Part shown: piece after piece, positions 15,924 through 25,192 of the stretch
Layout of the letters: each line of letters begins with the position of its first letter
Numbering within the stretch: position 1 is the stretch's first letter
DNA from: JBBPZA01 sp963797015
GTDB lineage: Bacteria; Actinomycetota; Thermoleophilia; Solirubrobacterales; Solirubrobacteraceae
Direction of reading: 5' to 3'
DNA: 64,000 bases
NCBI GenBank assembly: GCA_963797015.1
Contig: CAWCNV010000006.1
Location: 1 to 64,000, forward strand
Position numbers and translations under genes: made by a program
Notes under the pieces: generated by a model
The model's input: only the letters and a program-made list of their open reading frames with translations
Database searches by the model: none
What the model was told of the DNA's origin: nothing

Positions 15924-17428
15924 GCCGCCACCGCCAGCGCGCGCTCCTCGCTGCGCACGCCCGCGCCCACCGTCGCGCGCAGCGCGTGCAGCGCCTGCGG
16001 AAGCTCGTTGCCGCCGCCGCAGGCGAAGACGAACCGGTCCGGTCGCAAAAGCGCCCAGGAGGCGTCATGGCGTTCCAACCACGGATCGTCGGCGAGGTGC
16101 ACAGCGTGGACGCCGGCGTCCCGCCACACGCCGGCGGCTGCGGGCGAGGAAGCGACCACCGACCAGCCGCCGCCCAGGCGCTCATCGACCCGATCGGGCT
16201 GGGGGAAGAGCGAAGCGACGGAGCGGCGGAAGGGAAGGCGGTCGGGCGCCGAGGCGAAGGCGCCGGCGCCGTAGGTCGGAAGCGGCTTGGCGCGCTGCTG
16301 GAGCCAGTCCTGGACGCCGGAGCGGTCGAGCAGCTCGATCACGGTGTCGCGCAGTCGACCGAGGACCGGGTTGGTGGACTGGACGACGCTCCCCCAGCGC
16401 ACGGCGAAGCTCTGCATGCTGGTCACGTGCGGGCGCCGCTCGGCCTCGTAGCTGTCGAGCAGCCGTTGCGGGGCGCCGCGCAGGACGGCGTCGAGCTTCC
16501 AGGCCAGGTTGCCGGCGTCGCGCGCGCCCGAGGAGAAGCCCTGCCCGACGAACGGCGGCATCACGTGCGCGGCGTCGCCGGCGAGGAAGATGCGCCCCGC
16601 GCGCCAGCGCTCCGCCGTGCGCGCATGGAACGTGTAGACGACCGCGCGCTCGACCTCGACGTCCTCGTCCGTGATCCAAGGCTCGAGCAGCTTGCGGATG
16701 CGCGCCGGCTCGAGAAACGGGGCCTGGTCCTCGCCCGGGTGAAGCATCCACTCCCAGCGGTGGCGCCCCGGCGACATAGGCAGCGTCACGATCGGGCGCC
16801 TGACGTCGCCGACGAAGTGGGGGTGAGGCGCCTTGGCGATCGGGCGGTCGACGAGCGCGTCGACGACGAGCCAGCGCTGCTCGAAGGTCATGCCGCCGAA
16901 GGGGATCCGAAGGCGACTGCGCACGGCGCTGCGCCCGCCGTCGCAGCCGACCAGATAGCGCGCGCGTAGCGGCTCAGCGCGACCGCCTCCGGCGGGGCGC
17001 ACCCAGGCGGTGACGTGCTCGGCGGCGCGGTCGACGGTCTCGACGCGCTGCCCCCACCGCAGCTCCACATGCTCCCGCTCCTCCAGCGCCGCGACCATCG
17101 TGCGCTCCATCGAGGGCTGGTGGATGGACACGAGCGGCGGGTGGCCGAGCTCGCCTTCCTCCGTGCGAAACGCCACCATCGACTTGCCGCGCGCCGTGAC
17201 GTAGCTGACGGCCCGCTGGATCTGGGCGTCGGCGAGGATCTGCTCGTCGACGCCCGCGGCCTGGAAGATCCGGAGCACCTCGTCGTCGACGACCGCGGCC
17301 CGCGGGAGGTTGTAGGGCTCGCGCGCTTCGTCGACGGCGATGGTCCGCGCGCCGAAGCCGTCGAGCAGCAGTCCGAGCAGCTGCCCCACCGGGCCGAGGC
17401 CGCAGACGAGTACGTCGCAGTCCGGCAT
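15920..17428 (-). CDS. FAD-dependent aromatic hydroxylase (MhpA-like)
   Basis: The 502-aa class A flavin monooxygenase has the FAD-binding GxGxxG-like start (LVCGLGPVGQLLGLLLDGF), the DG motif (YLVGCDGGRSAVR) and the second FAD motif (RIFLAGDAAHVMPPFVGQGF). Its architecture matches 3-(3-hydroxyphenyl)propionate hydroxylase and related enzymes that insert a hydroxyl ortho to an existing phenol. It starts one base before the stop of the FAH-family gene (TGATG) and overlaps the next gene by 4 bp, so it is tightly coupled within the operon. The exact phenol is unknown. Confidence 0.88.
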   Translation of the reverse strand: MPDCDVLVCGLGPVGQLLGLLLDGFGARTIAVDEAREPYNLPRAAVVDDEVLRIFQAAGVDEQILADAQIQRAVSYVTARGKSMVAFRTEEGELGHPPLVSIHQPSMERTMVAALEEREHVELRWGQRVETVDRAAEHVTAWVRPAGGGRAEPLRARYLVGCDGGRSAVRSRLRIPFGGMTFEQRWLVVDALVDRPIAKAPHPHFVGDVRRPIVTLPMSPGRHRWEWMLHPGEDQAPFLEPARIRKLLEPWITDEDVEVERAVVYTFHARTAERWRAGRIFLAGDAAHVMPPFVGQGFSSGARDAGNLAWKLDAVLRGAPQRLLDSYEAERRPHVTSMQSFAVRWGSVVQSTNPVLGRLRDTVIELLDRSGVQDWLQQRAKPLPTYGAGAFASAPDRLPFRRSVASLFPQPDRVDERLGGGWSVVASSPAAAGVWRDAGVHAVHLADDPWLERHDASWALLRPDRFVFACGGGNELPQALHALRATVGAGVRSEERALAVAA

Positions 17429-18429
17429 CACGCCGGTACGGCAGTGCTGGGCACGGCGTCGGCCGAGATCCGGTTGGTGACGGTGCCGATCCCGTCGATC
17501 TCGAGCTCGACGGTCTGCCCGGGCTGGACCCAGCGCTCGAGCTCGAGCCCGCAGCAGCCGGGCATCGTGCCCGTCGAGATGACGTCGCCGGCATCGAGCC
17601 GCTCGCCCTTGGAGGCGTGGGCGAGCATCTCGCCGATGTCGTGCGCCGGGCCGGCCGTGGCGCCCTCGCACCACAGCTCGCCATCGACCCGCACGCGTCC
17701 GGTCGCTCGCTGCCAGTCGCCGAACTGGTCGGGGGTCACGACGTCGGGGCCGATCGAGTTCGCGAACGACTTCGACTTGACCACCGGCCCGAAGACGTTG
17801 TGGCGGGCGTCGTCGGCCTGCACGTCGCGCGCGCTCCAATCATTGAGCACGAACCATCCGCCGATCGCCCGCCGGGCCTCTTCGGGCGTGGCGTCGACGA
17901 GGGGCGCGCGCAGGACGCAGGCGAGCTCGAGCTCGAAGTCGAGGTACTTCGTGTGCGACGGCCACCACATGTCCTGGCCGTCGGCGAGGACCATCGTGTG
18001 ATTGGCGACATAGAACGTGGGCGTGTCCCAGAAGTGCTGGTTGGGCTTGAGCTTCGGGAACGTGCGGCCCGTCTTCTCGAACGTGCTGACGACCCGCCAC
18101 ATCGGGGCCGGGAAGAAGTGCTTGACCAGCATCCGGCTGGACTGGATCACGTGCGACTCCCACAGCATGAACGCGCGCATCGAGCGCGGCACGAACGGCA
18201 GACCGGCGCCGGCCGGGTCGGCGGCGACCGTGTCGTCGCCCGCCGCAGCGAGGAGCGACGCGATCTCGCTGCGCGATTCGTCGGAGGCGCGCAGGAACGC
18301 GAGCACGTCGCTGCCGGCAGCCGCGAGGCGGGGGTCCTCGTTGCCGGACCTCTCGAGTGTGCGCGCGAGCGAGACCCAGCGCCCGCGGTCTTCGACCAAC
18401 ACCCCATCGGAGCTCTTTCTCAATCGCAT
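17428..18429 (-). CDS. Fumarylacetoacetate hydrolase-family protein
   Basis: The C-terminal FAH fold has metal ligands in the ELELACVL region and the segment DWSARDVQADDA, followed by GPVVKSKSFANSIGP, which are typical of FAH and 2-hydroxyhepta-2,4-diene-dioate isomerases/hydrolases. At 333 aa from ATG 18429 it matches full-length two-domain members. The longer start at 18465 would extend into the operator region and is disfavoured. It is the first gene of the aromatic operon and lies divergent to a TetR gene across an imperfect palindrome. It probably acts on the ring-cleavage product. Confidence 0.88.
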   Translation of the reverse strand: MRLRKSSDGVLVEDRGRWVSLARTLERSGNEDPRLAAAGSDVLAFLRASDESRSEIASLLAAAGDDTVAADPAGAGLPFVPRSMRAFMLWESHVIQSSRMLVKHFFPAPMWRVVSTFEKTGRTFPKLKPNQHFWDTPTFYVANHTMVLADGQDMWWPSHTKYLDFELELACVLRAPLVDATPEEARRAIGGWFVLNDWSARDVQADDARHNVFGPVVKSKSFANSIGPDVVTPDQFGDWQRATGRVRVDGELWCEGATAGPAHDIGEMLAHASKGERLDAGDVISTGTMPGCCGLELERWVQPGQTVELEIDGIGTVTNRISADAVPSTAVPA

Positions 18430-18441
18430 GCTCGCCAGCCT

Positions 18442-18473
18442 AGTGATAACTGATAAGCTTGTCAACTATGAGT
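18442..18473. promoter_or_regulatory. Candidate operator between aromatic operon and TetR gene
   Basis: A 32-bp quasi-palindrome centred on AAGCTT at 18455-18460 (11 of 16 pairs match), in an AT-richer stretch between the two divergent genes. It probably binds the TetR protein encoded to its right, controlling both directions. Confidence 0.5.
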
Positions 18474-18510
18474 CACAGGTCATCCCGCTTCATGGCCGTA
18501 CCATCCCGAC

Positions 18511-19134
18511 ATGGCCACTCCCGCGACTAAGGGCCGTCATACGCGGCGGCGCGAGCGGACGCGGAAAAGGCTGGTGGAAGCGGCCCGGACGCTGTTCGCT
18601 CGCCAGGGCGTCGACAGCACGCGGATCAACGAGATCACCGAGGAGGCCGATGTCGGCTTCGGCTCCTTCTACAACCACTTCGATGGCAAGGAGGCGATCG
18701 TCGAGGCCGTACTCGCCGAGACGATCGCCGCTCAGGGCGCCGCGGTCGATGCCCTGACGCGCGACCTCGACGACCCCGCCGAGGTCGTCGCCGTCGCCCA
18801 TCGACACTTCGTCGGCCTCGCGCGGACGGACCGGGACTGGGCATGGCTGCTGGTCCGCCTCGACGTGTCGCACAACGTCACGCTCGCCGCGCTCGGTCCG
18901 TTCGCCCGGCGCGACGTCGATCGCGGGATCAGGGCCGGCCGCTTCCGGGTCGGGAACAGACAGGTCGCGCTGTTCGCGGCCGGCGGCGCGCTGCTGGCGG
19001 TCATGCGAATGGTGCTCGACGGAGACGCGCCGAGGGACGCCGACCGCCACCACGCGGAGGGCGTGCTGCGCCTGCTCGGTCTCTCCCCTGAAGATGCCGC
19101 CGAGGTCGCGCGGCGACCCATGCCCAAGGTCTAG
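18511..19134 (+). CDS. TetR-family regulator of the aromatic operon
   Basis: The 207-aa protein has a basic N-terminus, a TetR DNA-binding domain (RLVEAARTLFARQGVDSTRI, then VGFGSFYNHFDGKEAIVEAV) and a helical ligand domain. It is divergent from the FAH-led operon with about 80 bp between starts that hold a quasi-palindrome. It likely represses the operon until an aromatic compound or CoA thioester binds; this is inferred from position. Its stop codon shares CTAG with the convergent gene at 19131. Confidence 0.85.
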   Translation: MATPATKGRHTRRRERTRKRLVEAARTLFARQGVDSTRINEITEEADVGFGSFYNHFDGKEAIVEAVLAETIAAQGAAVDALTRDLDDPAEVVAVAHRHFVGLARTDRDWAWLLVRLDVSHNVTLAALGPFARRDVDRGIRAGRFRVGNRQVALFAAGGALLAVMRMVLDGDAPRDADRHHAEGVLRLLGLSPEDAAEVARRPMPKV

Positions 19135-19919
19135 GCCGCGCCGCCCGGCCGCAGGTGCTCCACGCGCCCGCCGCCGTCGCCGAACAACTCGTGCGCGCGG
19201 ACCGTCCAGCCGTACAGGCCGTTGCCGGCCTGCTCGGTGCACACGTAGACGGCCTCGACGGAGCCGTTGACGCCGCCGGACTCGTCGTAGGCGTGCATGG
19301 CGATCGGCGGGACGTCGCAGACGGTCACCGCGTCGCCGTCGCGCAGCAGGGCGCGCACCATGCCGCCGCCGCGCGCGTTGAGGAAGCTCCAGAGCAGGTA
19401 GGTGTAGTGAACGTCGTGGCGGTCGCCCTGGTCGGCGCCGGGATCGCCGTAATGGAGGAAGCTCGCCCCGCGGTTGCTCCCCGAGCGGGTCTCGGACGGG
19501 CTCTTGTAGTGCATGGACGCCGGTATCGACTCCACGGCCACGACCAGCCGCTCGGGCCGATCGGGCAGCGGAGCCGCGGCGCCGCGATGGCCGCCGGCCG
19601 GCACGGGCCGCCCCGGGTCGTCCAGGAGGTCGGCGAGCGCGACGTGCCCGTACTTGACGTTGGCCGCGTCCGCGTAGCCGCGGCCGCCGCGGTGGAAGCA
19701 GAGGTCTCCGTCCGGCGTGGTGAGGACCTCGTGGAAGTCCAGGCGTATCTGCCCCGGGCGGCACGACCCGTCGCGGAGCACCAGCTCGCCGGACACGTCA
19801 AAGCCCGTGGGCGTGAAGTCCGCATACCTGAGCGGCACCGCCCCTGAGCGCGGCCGGACGCACACGTCCGCGTGGCGCTGGCCACCGGAGTTGTAGTCGT
19901 GGTGGAAGAGACCCCTCAC
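19131..19919 (-). CDS. Conserved-looking hypothetical protein
   Basis: A 262-aa soluble protein from GTG 19919 with balanced, codon-biased composition but no family I recognise. Notable segments are RPGQIRLDFHEVLTTPDG, LVVAVESIPASMHYKS and PPIAMHAYDESGGVNGSVEA. No signal peptide or membrane helix is seen. It ends convergently on the TetR gene, sharing the palindromic CTAG stop. It may belong to the aromatic region or stand alone. No function is proposed. Confidence 0.65.
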   Translation of the reverse strand: MRGLFHHDYNSGGQRHADVCVRPRSGAVPLRYADFTPTGFDVSGELVLRDGSCRPGQIRLDFHEVLTTPDGDLCFHRGGRGYADAANVKYGHVALADLLDDPGRPVPAGGHRGAAAPLPDRPERLVVAVESIPASMHYKSPSETRSGSNRGASFLHYGDPGADQGDRHDVHYTYLLWSFLNARGGGMVRALLRDGDAVTVCDVPPIAMHAYDESGGVNGSVEAVYVCTEQAGNGLYGWTVRAHELFGDGGGRVEHLRPGGAA

Positions 19920-20036
19920 TGCTTGGGCGGGTAGAGGAAGGCGAACTGGGCTGTTGGGGCTCGGTCGGCAGTGGCCGCGCAGCCGACCGTCGTCTTCACG
20001 CCAGTCGGAACGGCCGCCGAGCAGGCGAGTTGCGGC

Positions 20037-20936
20037 TCAGCCCGTCGCGGCGACGACCGACTGCGACCAGTCGATCACCGACGTCGGCTTGACCACGTGG
20101 CGCGACATGCCGAGCTCGCCGGGGTCGAGGCCCAGGGCTAGGCCGATGAGCTGAGGGAGGTGGAGGACCGGCAGCCCGAGGTCGCGGCCCACCTCGCGCG
20201 CCGCCAGCGGCTGCTGGAGGTCGAGGTTGAGGTGGCACAGGGGGCACGGCGTGACCAGGCAGTCGGCTTCGGCGTCGATCGCGTCGCCCAGGTGGCGGCC
20301 CGCCTGCCGCAGCGACGCGGACTTGTTCATGGTGATGATCGGGAAGCCGCAGCAGCGGTAGGCGCCGGCGTAGTCGATCACCGTCCCGCCCAGCGCGTCG
20401 ATGAGCTGCTGCAGGTAGGTGTCGCGCGGGTGCTCCTCGTCGATGTTGAGACGATCCGAGGGCCGGACGATGTAGCAGCCGTAGAAGGGTCCTACGCGCA
20501 GGTTGTCGAGCGGGCGTGAGACCTTCTCCTTGACCGCGTCGAGGCCGATGTCCTCGACCAGCACCCAAAGCAGGTTCTTGTTCTCGACGCCCTTCTCGTA
20601 GGTCAGGCTCTGGTCGGAGAGGTTCGAGTTGATGCGCTCGCGATACTCCGCATTCGCGTCGAGGCGCTCTTGGCATTCGCTCTGCGACCCCTGGCAGGTC
20701 GAGCAGATGTTCATCATCAGCGCGCCGTCGGTCTGCTGGGCCAGCGCGAACGTGCGCGCGTTGAGCGTGTCGGCGAGCTCCTGGTTGTGCTCTGAGATCA
20801 CTCCCGCGCCGCAGCACGACGCGCGGTCGAGCTCGATCAGCTCGATGCCGAGCAGCGGCGCGATCTTGGCCATAGAGCCGTGCAGCTCGGGGGTGAACCC
20901 GCGGCTCACGCAGCCGGGCCAGTAGGCGACCTTCAT
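20037..20936 (-). CDS. CCG-domain subunit of succinate dehydrogenase (type E) / HdrB-like
   Basis: The 299-aa protein has two CCG (cysteine-rich) domains: SCCGAGVISEHNQELAD with ICSTCQGSQSEC, and RCCGFPIITMNKS with CLVTPCPLCHLNLD. This is the family of heterodisulfide reductase B and of the SdhE/FrdE anchor subunit that replaces the cytochrome-b anchors in type E complexes. It overlaps the sdhB stop by 4 bp and follows sdhA-sdhB, so a third subunit of the same enzyme is the best reading. No SdhC/D genes are nearby. It is distinct from the FAD-assembly factor also called SdhE. Confidence 0.82.
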   Translation of the reverse strand: MKVAYWPGCVSRGFTPELHGSMAKIAPLLGIELIELDRASCCGAGVISEHNQELADTLNARTFALAQQTDGALMMNICSTCQGSQSECQERLDANAEYRERINSNLSDQSLTYEKGVENKNLLWVLVEDIGLDAVKEKVSRPLDNLRVGPFYGCYIVRPSDRLNIDEEHPRDTYLQQLIDALGGTVIDYAGAYRCCGFPIITMNKSASLRQAGRHLGDAIDAEADCLVTPCPLCHLNLDLQQPLAAREVGRDLGLPVLHLPQLIGLALGLDPGELGMSRHVVKPTSVIDWSQSVVAATG

Positions 20937-22042
20937 GCCCCGCCCCCGTCGCGCTGCGGCTCGTACTCGTGCGGCCCGCGCTCCTCCTCGCCCGCCGCCT
21001 TTACGGTGTCCTCGTCCTCGATCCCCGTGACGTAGAGGTTGAGCTCGAGGCGCGTCTCCTCCCCCTCGATCCGGTCGAAGATCTGCTTGACGTCCTTGGG
21101 CGCCTTGTGCGGGTGCAGAAGCGCCTTGGTGGGAGTCACCTTGCGCCGCAGGAGCGCGCGGGTGATCACCGGCAGCGAGTCGACGAGCTCGGGCACCGCG
21201 CGCGGATGGAACTTGCCGCCGTAGGAGTCGGGCAGCAGGTCCGCCTCGTGCAGGAGGCCGTTCTTGCGGATGTTCTCGACGAACGCCATCTCGTGCCGGT
21301 GGCCGTTGTTGCGGTCGTCGATCCCGTAGTCCGAGCCCGCGATGCGCCGCAGGCGCATGATCTGGCTCATCGGCGCGACGCCCTTGGGACAGGCCTCGAT
21401 GCAGTTGAAGCAGTGCGTGCAGTCGTAGATGCCGTGCGGGTCCTCGGACAGGTCGCGCAGCCGCTCGGCGTGCTGGCCGTCGCGCGGGTCGCCCACGAAG
21501 CGGTAGGCCTTGGCCAGCGCCGCCGGCCCGATGAACAGCGGATCGACCTCCATCGAAAGGCAGTCCGAGACGCACGCGCCGCACTGGATGCAGGCCATCG
21601 ACTGCGTGACGTCGACCATGTTCTCGTGCGGGACGATGTACTCGCGCTCGGGCGGCGGGCCGTCGGGCAGCAGCCAGGGCGTGACGCGCTGGATCTTGCG
21701 CCAGTGGACCGCGTCCATGTCGACGATCAGGTCCTTGATCACCGGCATGTTTCCCATCGGCTCGACGACGATCGCGCCGTCGCGCGACGTGCTCTGCGCC
21801 CACTCGAGGTGGGTGTTGCACGCGAGCATCGGCTTGCCGTTGATCTTCACCCCGCACGAGCCGCAGATGGCGGCCCGGCACGAACAGCGGATGCCGATCG
21901 AGCCGTCCTCGCGGCCCTTGACGTCGAGGATCCCCTCCAGCACCGAGCGGTGGCCGTCCATCTCGGTCGTGTAGTCGGCCCAGTACGCGGCCTCCCCGGT
22001 CTCGGGGCTGAAGCGGCGGATCTTGAGGGTGAACTCGGGCAC
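20933..22042 (-). CDS. sdhB: Succinate dehydrogenase / fumarate reductase iron-sulfur subunit
   Basis: The 369-aa protein carries the plant-type [2Fe-2S] ligands (RCSCRAAICGSCGVKINGK then LACNTH) and two further cysteine groups for [4Fe-4S] and [3Fe-4S] clusters (CIQCGACVSDC; CTHCFNCIEACPKG). It passes electrons from the flavoprotein SdhA toward quinone. The C-terminal extension of over 100 residues is longer than in E. coli SdhB and is typical of type E-like enzymes. It begins with GTG 22042 after a GGAG ribosome site. Confidence 0.93.
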   Translation of the reverse strand: MPEFTLKIRRFSPETGEAAYWADYTTEMDGHRSVLEGILDVKGREDGSIGIRCSCRAAICGSCGVKINGKPMLACNTHLEWAQSTSRDGAIVVEPMGNMPVIKDLIVDMDAVHWRKIQRVTPWLLPDGPPPEREYIVPHENMVDVTQSMACIQCGACVSDCLSMEVDPLFIGPAALAKAYRFVGDPRDGQHAERLRDLSEDPHGIYDCTHCFNCIEACPKGVAPMSQIMRLRRIAGSDYGIDDRNNGHRHEMAFVENIRKNGLLHEADLLPDSYGGKFHPRAVPELVDSLPVITRALLRRKVTPTKALLHPHKAPKDVKQIFDRIEGEETRLELNLYVTGIEDEDTVKAAGEEERGPHEYEPQRDGGGA

Positions 22043-22092
22043 GATGGGCTAGCTCCAGGCGGGCGACGAAGGGAGGGATTGCGGGCGGGTCA

Positions 22093-23781
22093 CTAGTACT
22101 TCCTCTCCTCGGGCTGCCAGCGGGTGATGGTGACCGGGGAATAGCTCACCTCGGGCTCGTCCGAGCCGTTGAGCGAGACGTCGATGTGCTTGAGCCACTC
22201 GTCGTCGTTGCGCTCGGGAAAGTCGGTGCGGAACTGGGCCCCGCGTGACTCGGTGCGCTCGAGCGCCGCGACCAGCGTCGCCTGCGCGCAGTCGAGCATG
22301 TAGCCGAGCTCGATCGCGCCCAGCACGTCCTGATTGAAGACCGTGCCGCGGTCGTCGATCCACGCGCTGTGCGCCTCCTCCTCGAGCCGCTGCACCGTCT
22401 CGAGCGCCGAGCTCAGCCCCGCCTGGTCGCGGAACACCGCGCACTTCTCGTTCATCGTAATGCCGAGCTCGAGCTTGATCTCGGACACCCGGCGGCCGCC
22501 GTGCTCGCGCGCGACGATCGCCTCCAGCATGCGCTCCTCGTCGCGCAGGCGATCGCGAGGGGCCTCGGGCATCGGCAGCTCCATCGCGCGCTGAGCGGCG
22601 TGCTCGCCCGCGCGGCGGCCGAAGATCAGCGTGTCGAGCAACGAGTTGGCCCCCAGGCGGTTGCCGCCGTGCACGGACACGCACGCGACCTCGCCGGCGG
22701 CGTAGAGGCCCGGGACCGGCGTCTCGCCGTGCACGTCGGTCTTCACCCCGCCCATGATGTAGTGCATGCCGGGCCGGACGTGGATCGGCTCGCGCGTGAT
22801 GTCGACGCCCGCGAAGTCGCGCCCGATGTTCACGATCTCGCGCAGCGCCTCGAGGACGCGCTTTCGCGGGACCTTCGTGATGTCCAGCGCGATCGTGCCG
22901 TCCTCGAAGCCGCGGCCCTCGTTGATCTCGGTCTGCTCGGCGCGCGAGACCACGTCGCGCGAGGCCAGCTCCATCTTGTTGGGTGCGTACTTCTCCATGA
23001 AGCGCTCGCCCAGCGCGTTGTACAGGTGCGCCCCCTCGCCGCGCGCGCCCTCGGTGATCAGGAAGCCGTTCTCCGCCAGCGTCGTCGGGTGGTACTGGAT
23101 CATCTCCATGTCCATCAGCGGCGCGCCGATGCGGTAGGCCTGGGCGATCCCGTCCCCGGTGCAGATCAGGGCGTTGGTGGTGGGCCGGAACGCCTGCCCG
23201 GCTCCGCCGGAGGCGAGGATCACGTTCTTGGCCGGGAAGAGCTCCAGATGGCCGTCGCGGATCTCGCGTGCGATGACCCCCGAGCAGCGCCCGTCGTCGT
23301 CGGTCAGCAGCGAGGTGACGAACCACTCCTCGTAGCGGTCGACGCGCTCGTGGTAGCGCATGAGCTGCTCGTAGAGCACGTGCAGGAGCGCCTGGCCGGT
23401 GATGTCGGCGACGTAGTAGGTGCGCGCCTGGGAGGCGCCGCCGAACGCGCGCGTCCCGAGCCGGCCCTCGGCGTTGCGGTGGAAGGTGACGCCCAGGTGC
23501 TCGAGGTGGAGGACCTCGGCGGGCGCCTCGCGGCACATGATCTCGATCGCGTCCTGGTCGCCCAGGTAGTCCGAGCCCTTGACCGTGTCGAACGCGTGCG
23601 ATTCCCACGTGTCCTCGGGGTTGAGCGCCGCGTTGATCCCGCCTGCGGCGGCGTTGGAGTGCGAGCGCACGGGGTGGACCTTGCTCATGATCGCCACCGA
23701 CGAGCCGGCGTCAGCGGCGGCGAGGGCGGCGCGCTGGCCGGCGAGGCCGGCGCCGATGATGAGGACGTCGTAGGCGGGCAT
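22093..23781 (-). CDS. sdhA: Succinate dehydrogenase flavoprotein subunit
   Basis: The 562-aa protein has the FAD-binding start (LIIGAGLAGQRAALAAADAG), the covalent-flavin region (SHSNAAAGGINAAL), catalytic segments (GALITEGARGEGAHLYN-like ITEGARGEGAHLYNALGERF) and HGGNRLGANSLLDTLIFGR. It oxidises succinate to fumarate in the TCA cycle at the inner face of the membrane. It heads a three-gene operon with sdhB and the CCG subunit. A TAGAAT hexamer lies 10 nt before the ATG. Confidence 0.95.
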   Translation of the reverse strand: MPAYDVLIIGAGLAGQRAALAAADAGSSVAIMSKVHPVRSHSNAAAGGINAALNPEDTWESHAFDTVKGSDYLGDQDAIEIMCREAPAEVLHLEHLGVTFHRNAEGRLGTRAFGGASQARTYYVADITGQALLHVLYEQLMRYHERVDRYEEWFVTSLLTDDDGRCSGVIAREIRDGHLELFPAKNVILASGGAGQAFRPTTNALICTGDGIAQAYRIGAPLMDMEMIQYHPTTLAENGFLITEGARGEGAHLYNALGERFMEKYAPNKMELASRDVVSRAEQTEINEGRGFEDGTIALDITKVPRKRVLEALREIVNIGRDFAGVDITREPIHVRPGMHYIMGGVKTDVHGETPVPGLYAAGEVACVSVHGGNRLGANSLLDTLIFGRRAGEHAAQRAMELPMPEAPRDRLRDEERMLEAIVAREHGGRRVSEIKLELGITMNEKCAVFRDQAGLSSALETVQRLEEEAHSAWIDDRGTVFNQDVLGAIELGYMLDCAQATLVAALERTESRGAQFRTDFPERNDDEWLKHIDVSLNGSDEPEVSYSPVTITRWQPEERKY

Positions 23782-23791
23782 GGGCGGCGCG

Positions 23792-23797
23792 ATTCTA
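23792..23797 (-). promoter_or_regulatory. Candidate -10 box for sdhA
   Basis: TAGAAT on the minus strand, 10 nt before the sdhA ATG. It fits a short or absent leader. Confidence 0.4.
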
Positions 23798-23996
23798 TTG
23801 GGAGTACGGAGACGGAGACCCCCGGGTCTCTCGTGACACGCCTGCGCACTCTCGACGCACGCAGATGCGGAGAATCAAGTCGTGGGACGCGAGACTGCAC
23901 TTGGGCCCGAGGATCGCAGCGGTGCGGCTGCTTTCACGCCGATGGTGCTGCAGGACAGCTACCTCGCGCGCAGGCCCGACGCGGGCGCGTAGGCGC

Positions 23997-25163
23997 CTAC
24001 TGCGGCGCGACCGTCGCCTGCTGCAGCGCGCGGCGGACCTGGTCCAGCGTCACGACCCCGCGCAGGATGCCGTCGCGGTCGACCGCGAACAGCGCGCCCA
24101 GGCGGCGGAGGGGCTCTGAGCCCAGCACCGTCTCGAGCGGGGCGTCCTCCACGACGCGCGTGTCGCCCAGCTCCTCGTCGACGATCGACCCGACGCCGAG
24201 GTGGCCCTGGCCGCTCTCGAAGGTGCTCTCGACGCGCTCCTGGCGCACGATGCCCAGGTAGCGCCCGTAGGCGTCCACCACCGGGAACCACGGCCAGCGG
24301 TAGCGCAGGAAGTACTCGTCGCGCGCCTGGCCGATCGGCAGCTCGGCCGGGATCGTCACCGGGTTGCGATCCATGATGTCGGCCACCGTCACGCCCTCGA
24401 TCCGCTCGGAGACCGCGGTCTGCACCACCGCCGCCCGCGCCGCCTGGCCCAGGAACCAGCCCAGGACGATCCAGTACAGCCCGCCCAGGTCGCCGCGCAG
24501 CACGAGGAAGATCCCGTAGCCGATGAGGATGTAGGAGAAGCCCTGGCCCAAGCCCGCGGAGATCCGCGTGGCGCGGCCGCGGTCGCCTGTGATCTTCCAG
24601 GCGATCGAGCGCGCGATGCGGCCGCCGTCGAGCGGGAACGCCGGGACCATGTTGAACGCGAACAGCAGGCAGTTGATGAGCGCCAGCCAGCTCAACAGCG
24701 CGGTGAACGGGGTCACGTTGGCGCTGGCGCGCAGCTCGGCGACGTCGCGGAACTCGGTCCAGCCGACCGTGGCGACGCCGATCCCTGTGCAGACCGCCAC
24801 CACCAGCAGCGTGACCAGCGGCCCGGCGGCGGCGACGCGGAACTCCGCGCCGGGGGAGTCGGTGTCGCGCGTCATGCGCGCGATGCCGCCGAAGAACCAC
24901 AGGTCGATGCTCTCGATCTCGATCCCCTCGCGGCGCGCCGCGAGCGCATGGCCGAACTCGTGCATCACCAGCGAGACGAAGAACAGCAGCGCGCTCGCCA
25001 CCGCCGTGAGGTAGGCGACGCCGTCCGAGCTGTCCAGGACCTGCCGGAACTGGCCCGACAGGATGAAGATGAAGATGAAGAGGACGAAGAACCAGCTGAC
25101 GTCCACCCCGACCCTGATGCCGAGGACGCGAGCCAGCTGGATCGACGTGCCGCGCCGGAGCAC
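23997..25163 (-). CDS. Site-2-type M50 metalloprotease with CBS domains
   Basis: The 388-aa integral membrane protease has the zinc motif VMHEFGHALAARREG and the third-ligand motif FPLDGGRIAR within about six membrane helices. A pair of CBS domains follows at the C-terminus (VADIMDRNPVTIPAELPIGQ and the segment DRDGILRGVVTLDQV). Rip3/S2P-like proteins cut membrane-bound regulators such as anti-sigma factors; CBS domains suggest nucleotide control. No obvious substrate gene is adjacent. GTG 25163 is used as start. Confidence 0.9.
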   Translation of the reverse strand: MLRRGTSIQLARVLGIRVGVDVSWFFVLFIFIFILSGQFRQVLDSSDGVAYLTAVASALLFFVSLVMHEFGHALAARREGIEIESIDLWFFGGIARMTRDTDSPGAEFRVAAAGPLVTLLVVAVCTGIGVATVGWTEFRDVAELRASANVTPFTALLSWLALINCLLFAFNMVPAFPLDGGRIARSIAWKITGDRGRATRISAGLGQGFSYILIGYGIFLVLRGDLGGLYWIVLGWFLGQAARAAVVQTAVSERIEGVTVADIMDRNPVTIPAELPIGQARDEYFLRYRWPWFPVVDAYGRYLGIVRQERVESTFESGQGHLGVGSIVDEELGDTRVVEDAPLETVLGSEPLRRLGALFAVDRDGILRGVVTLDQVRRALQQATVAPQ

Positions 25164-25192
25164 GAACCTATGGTGGCAGGTCGATGTCGCCG

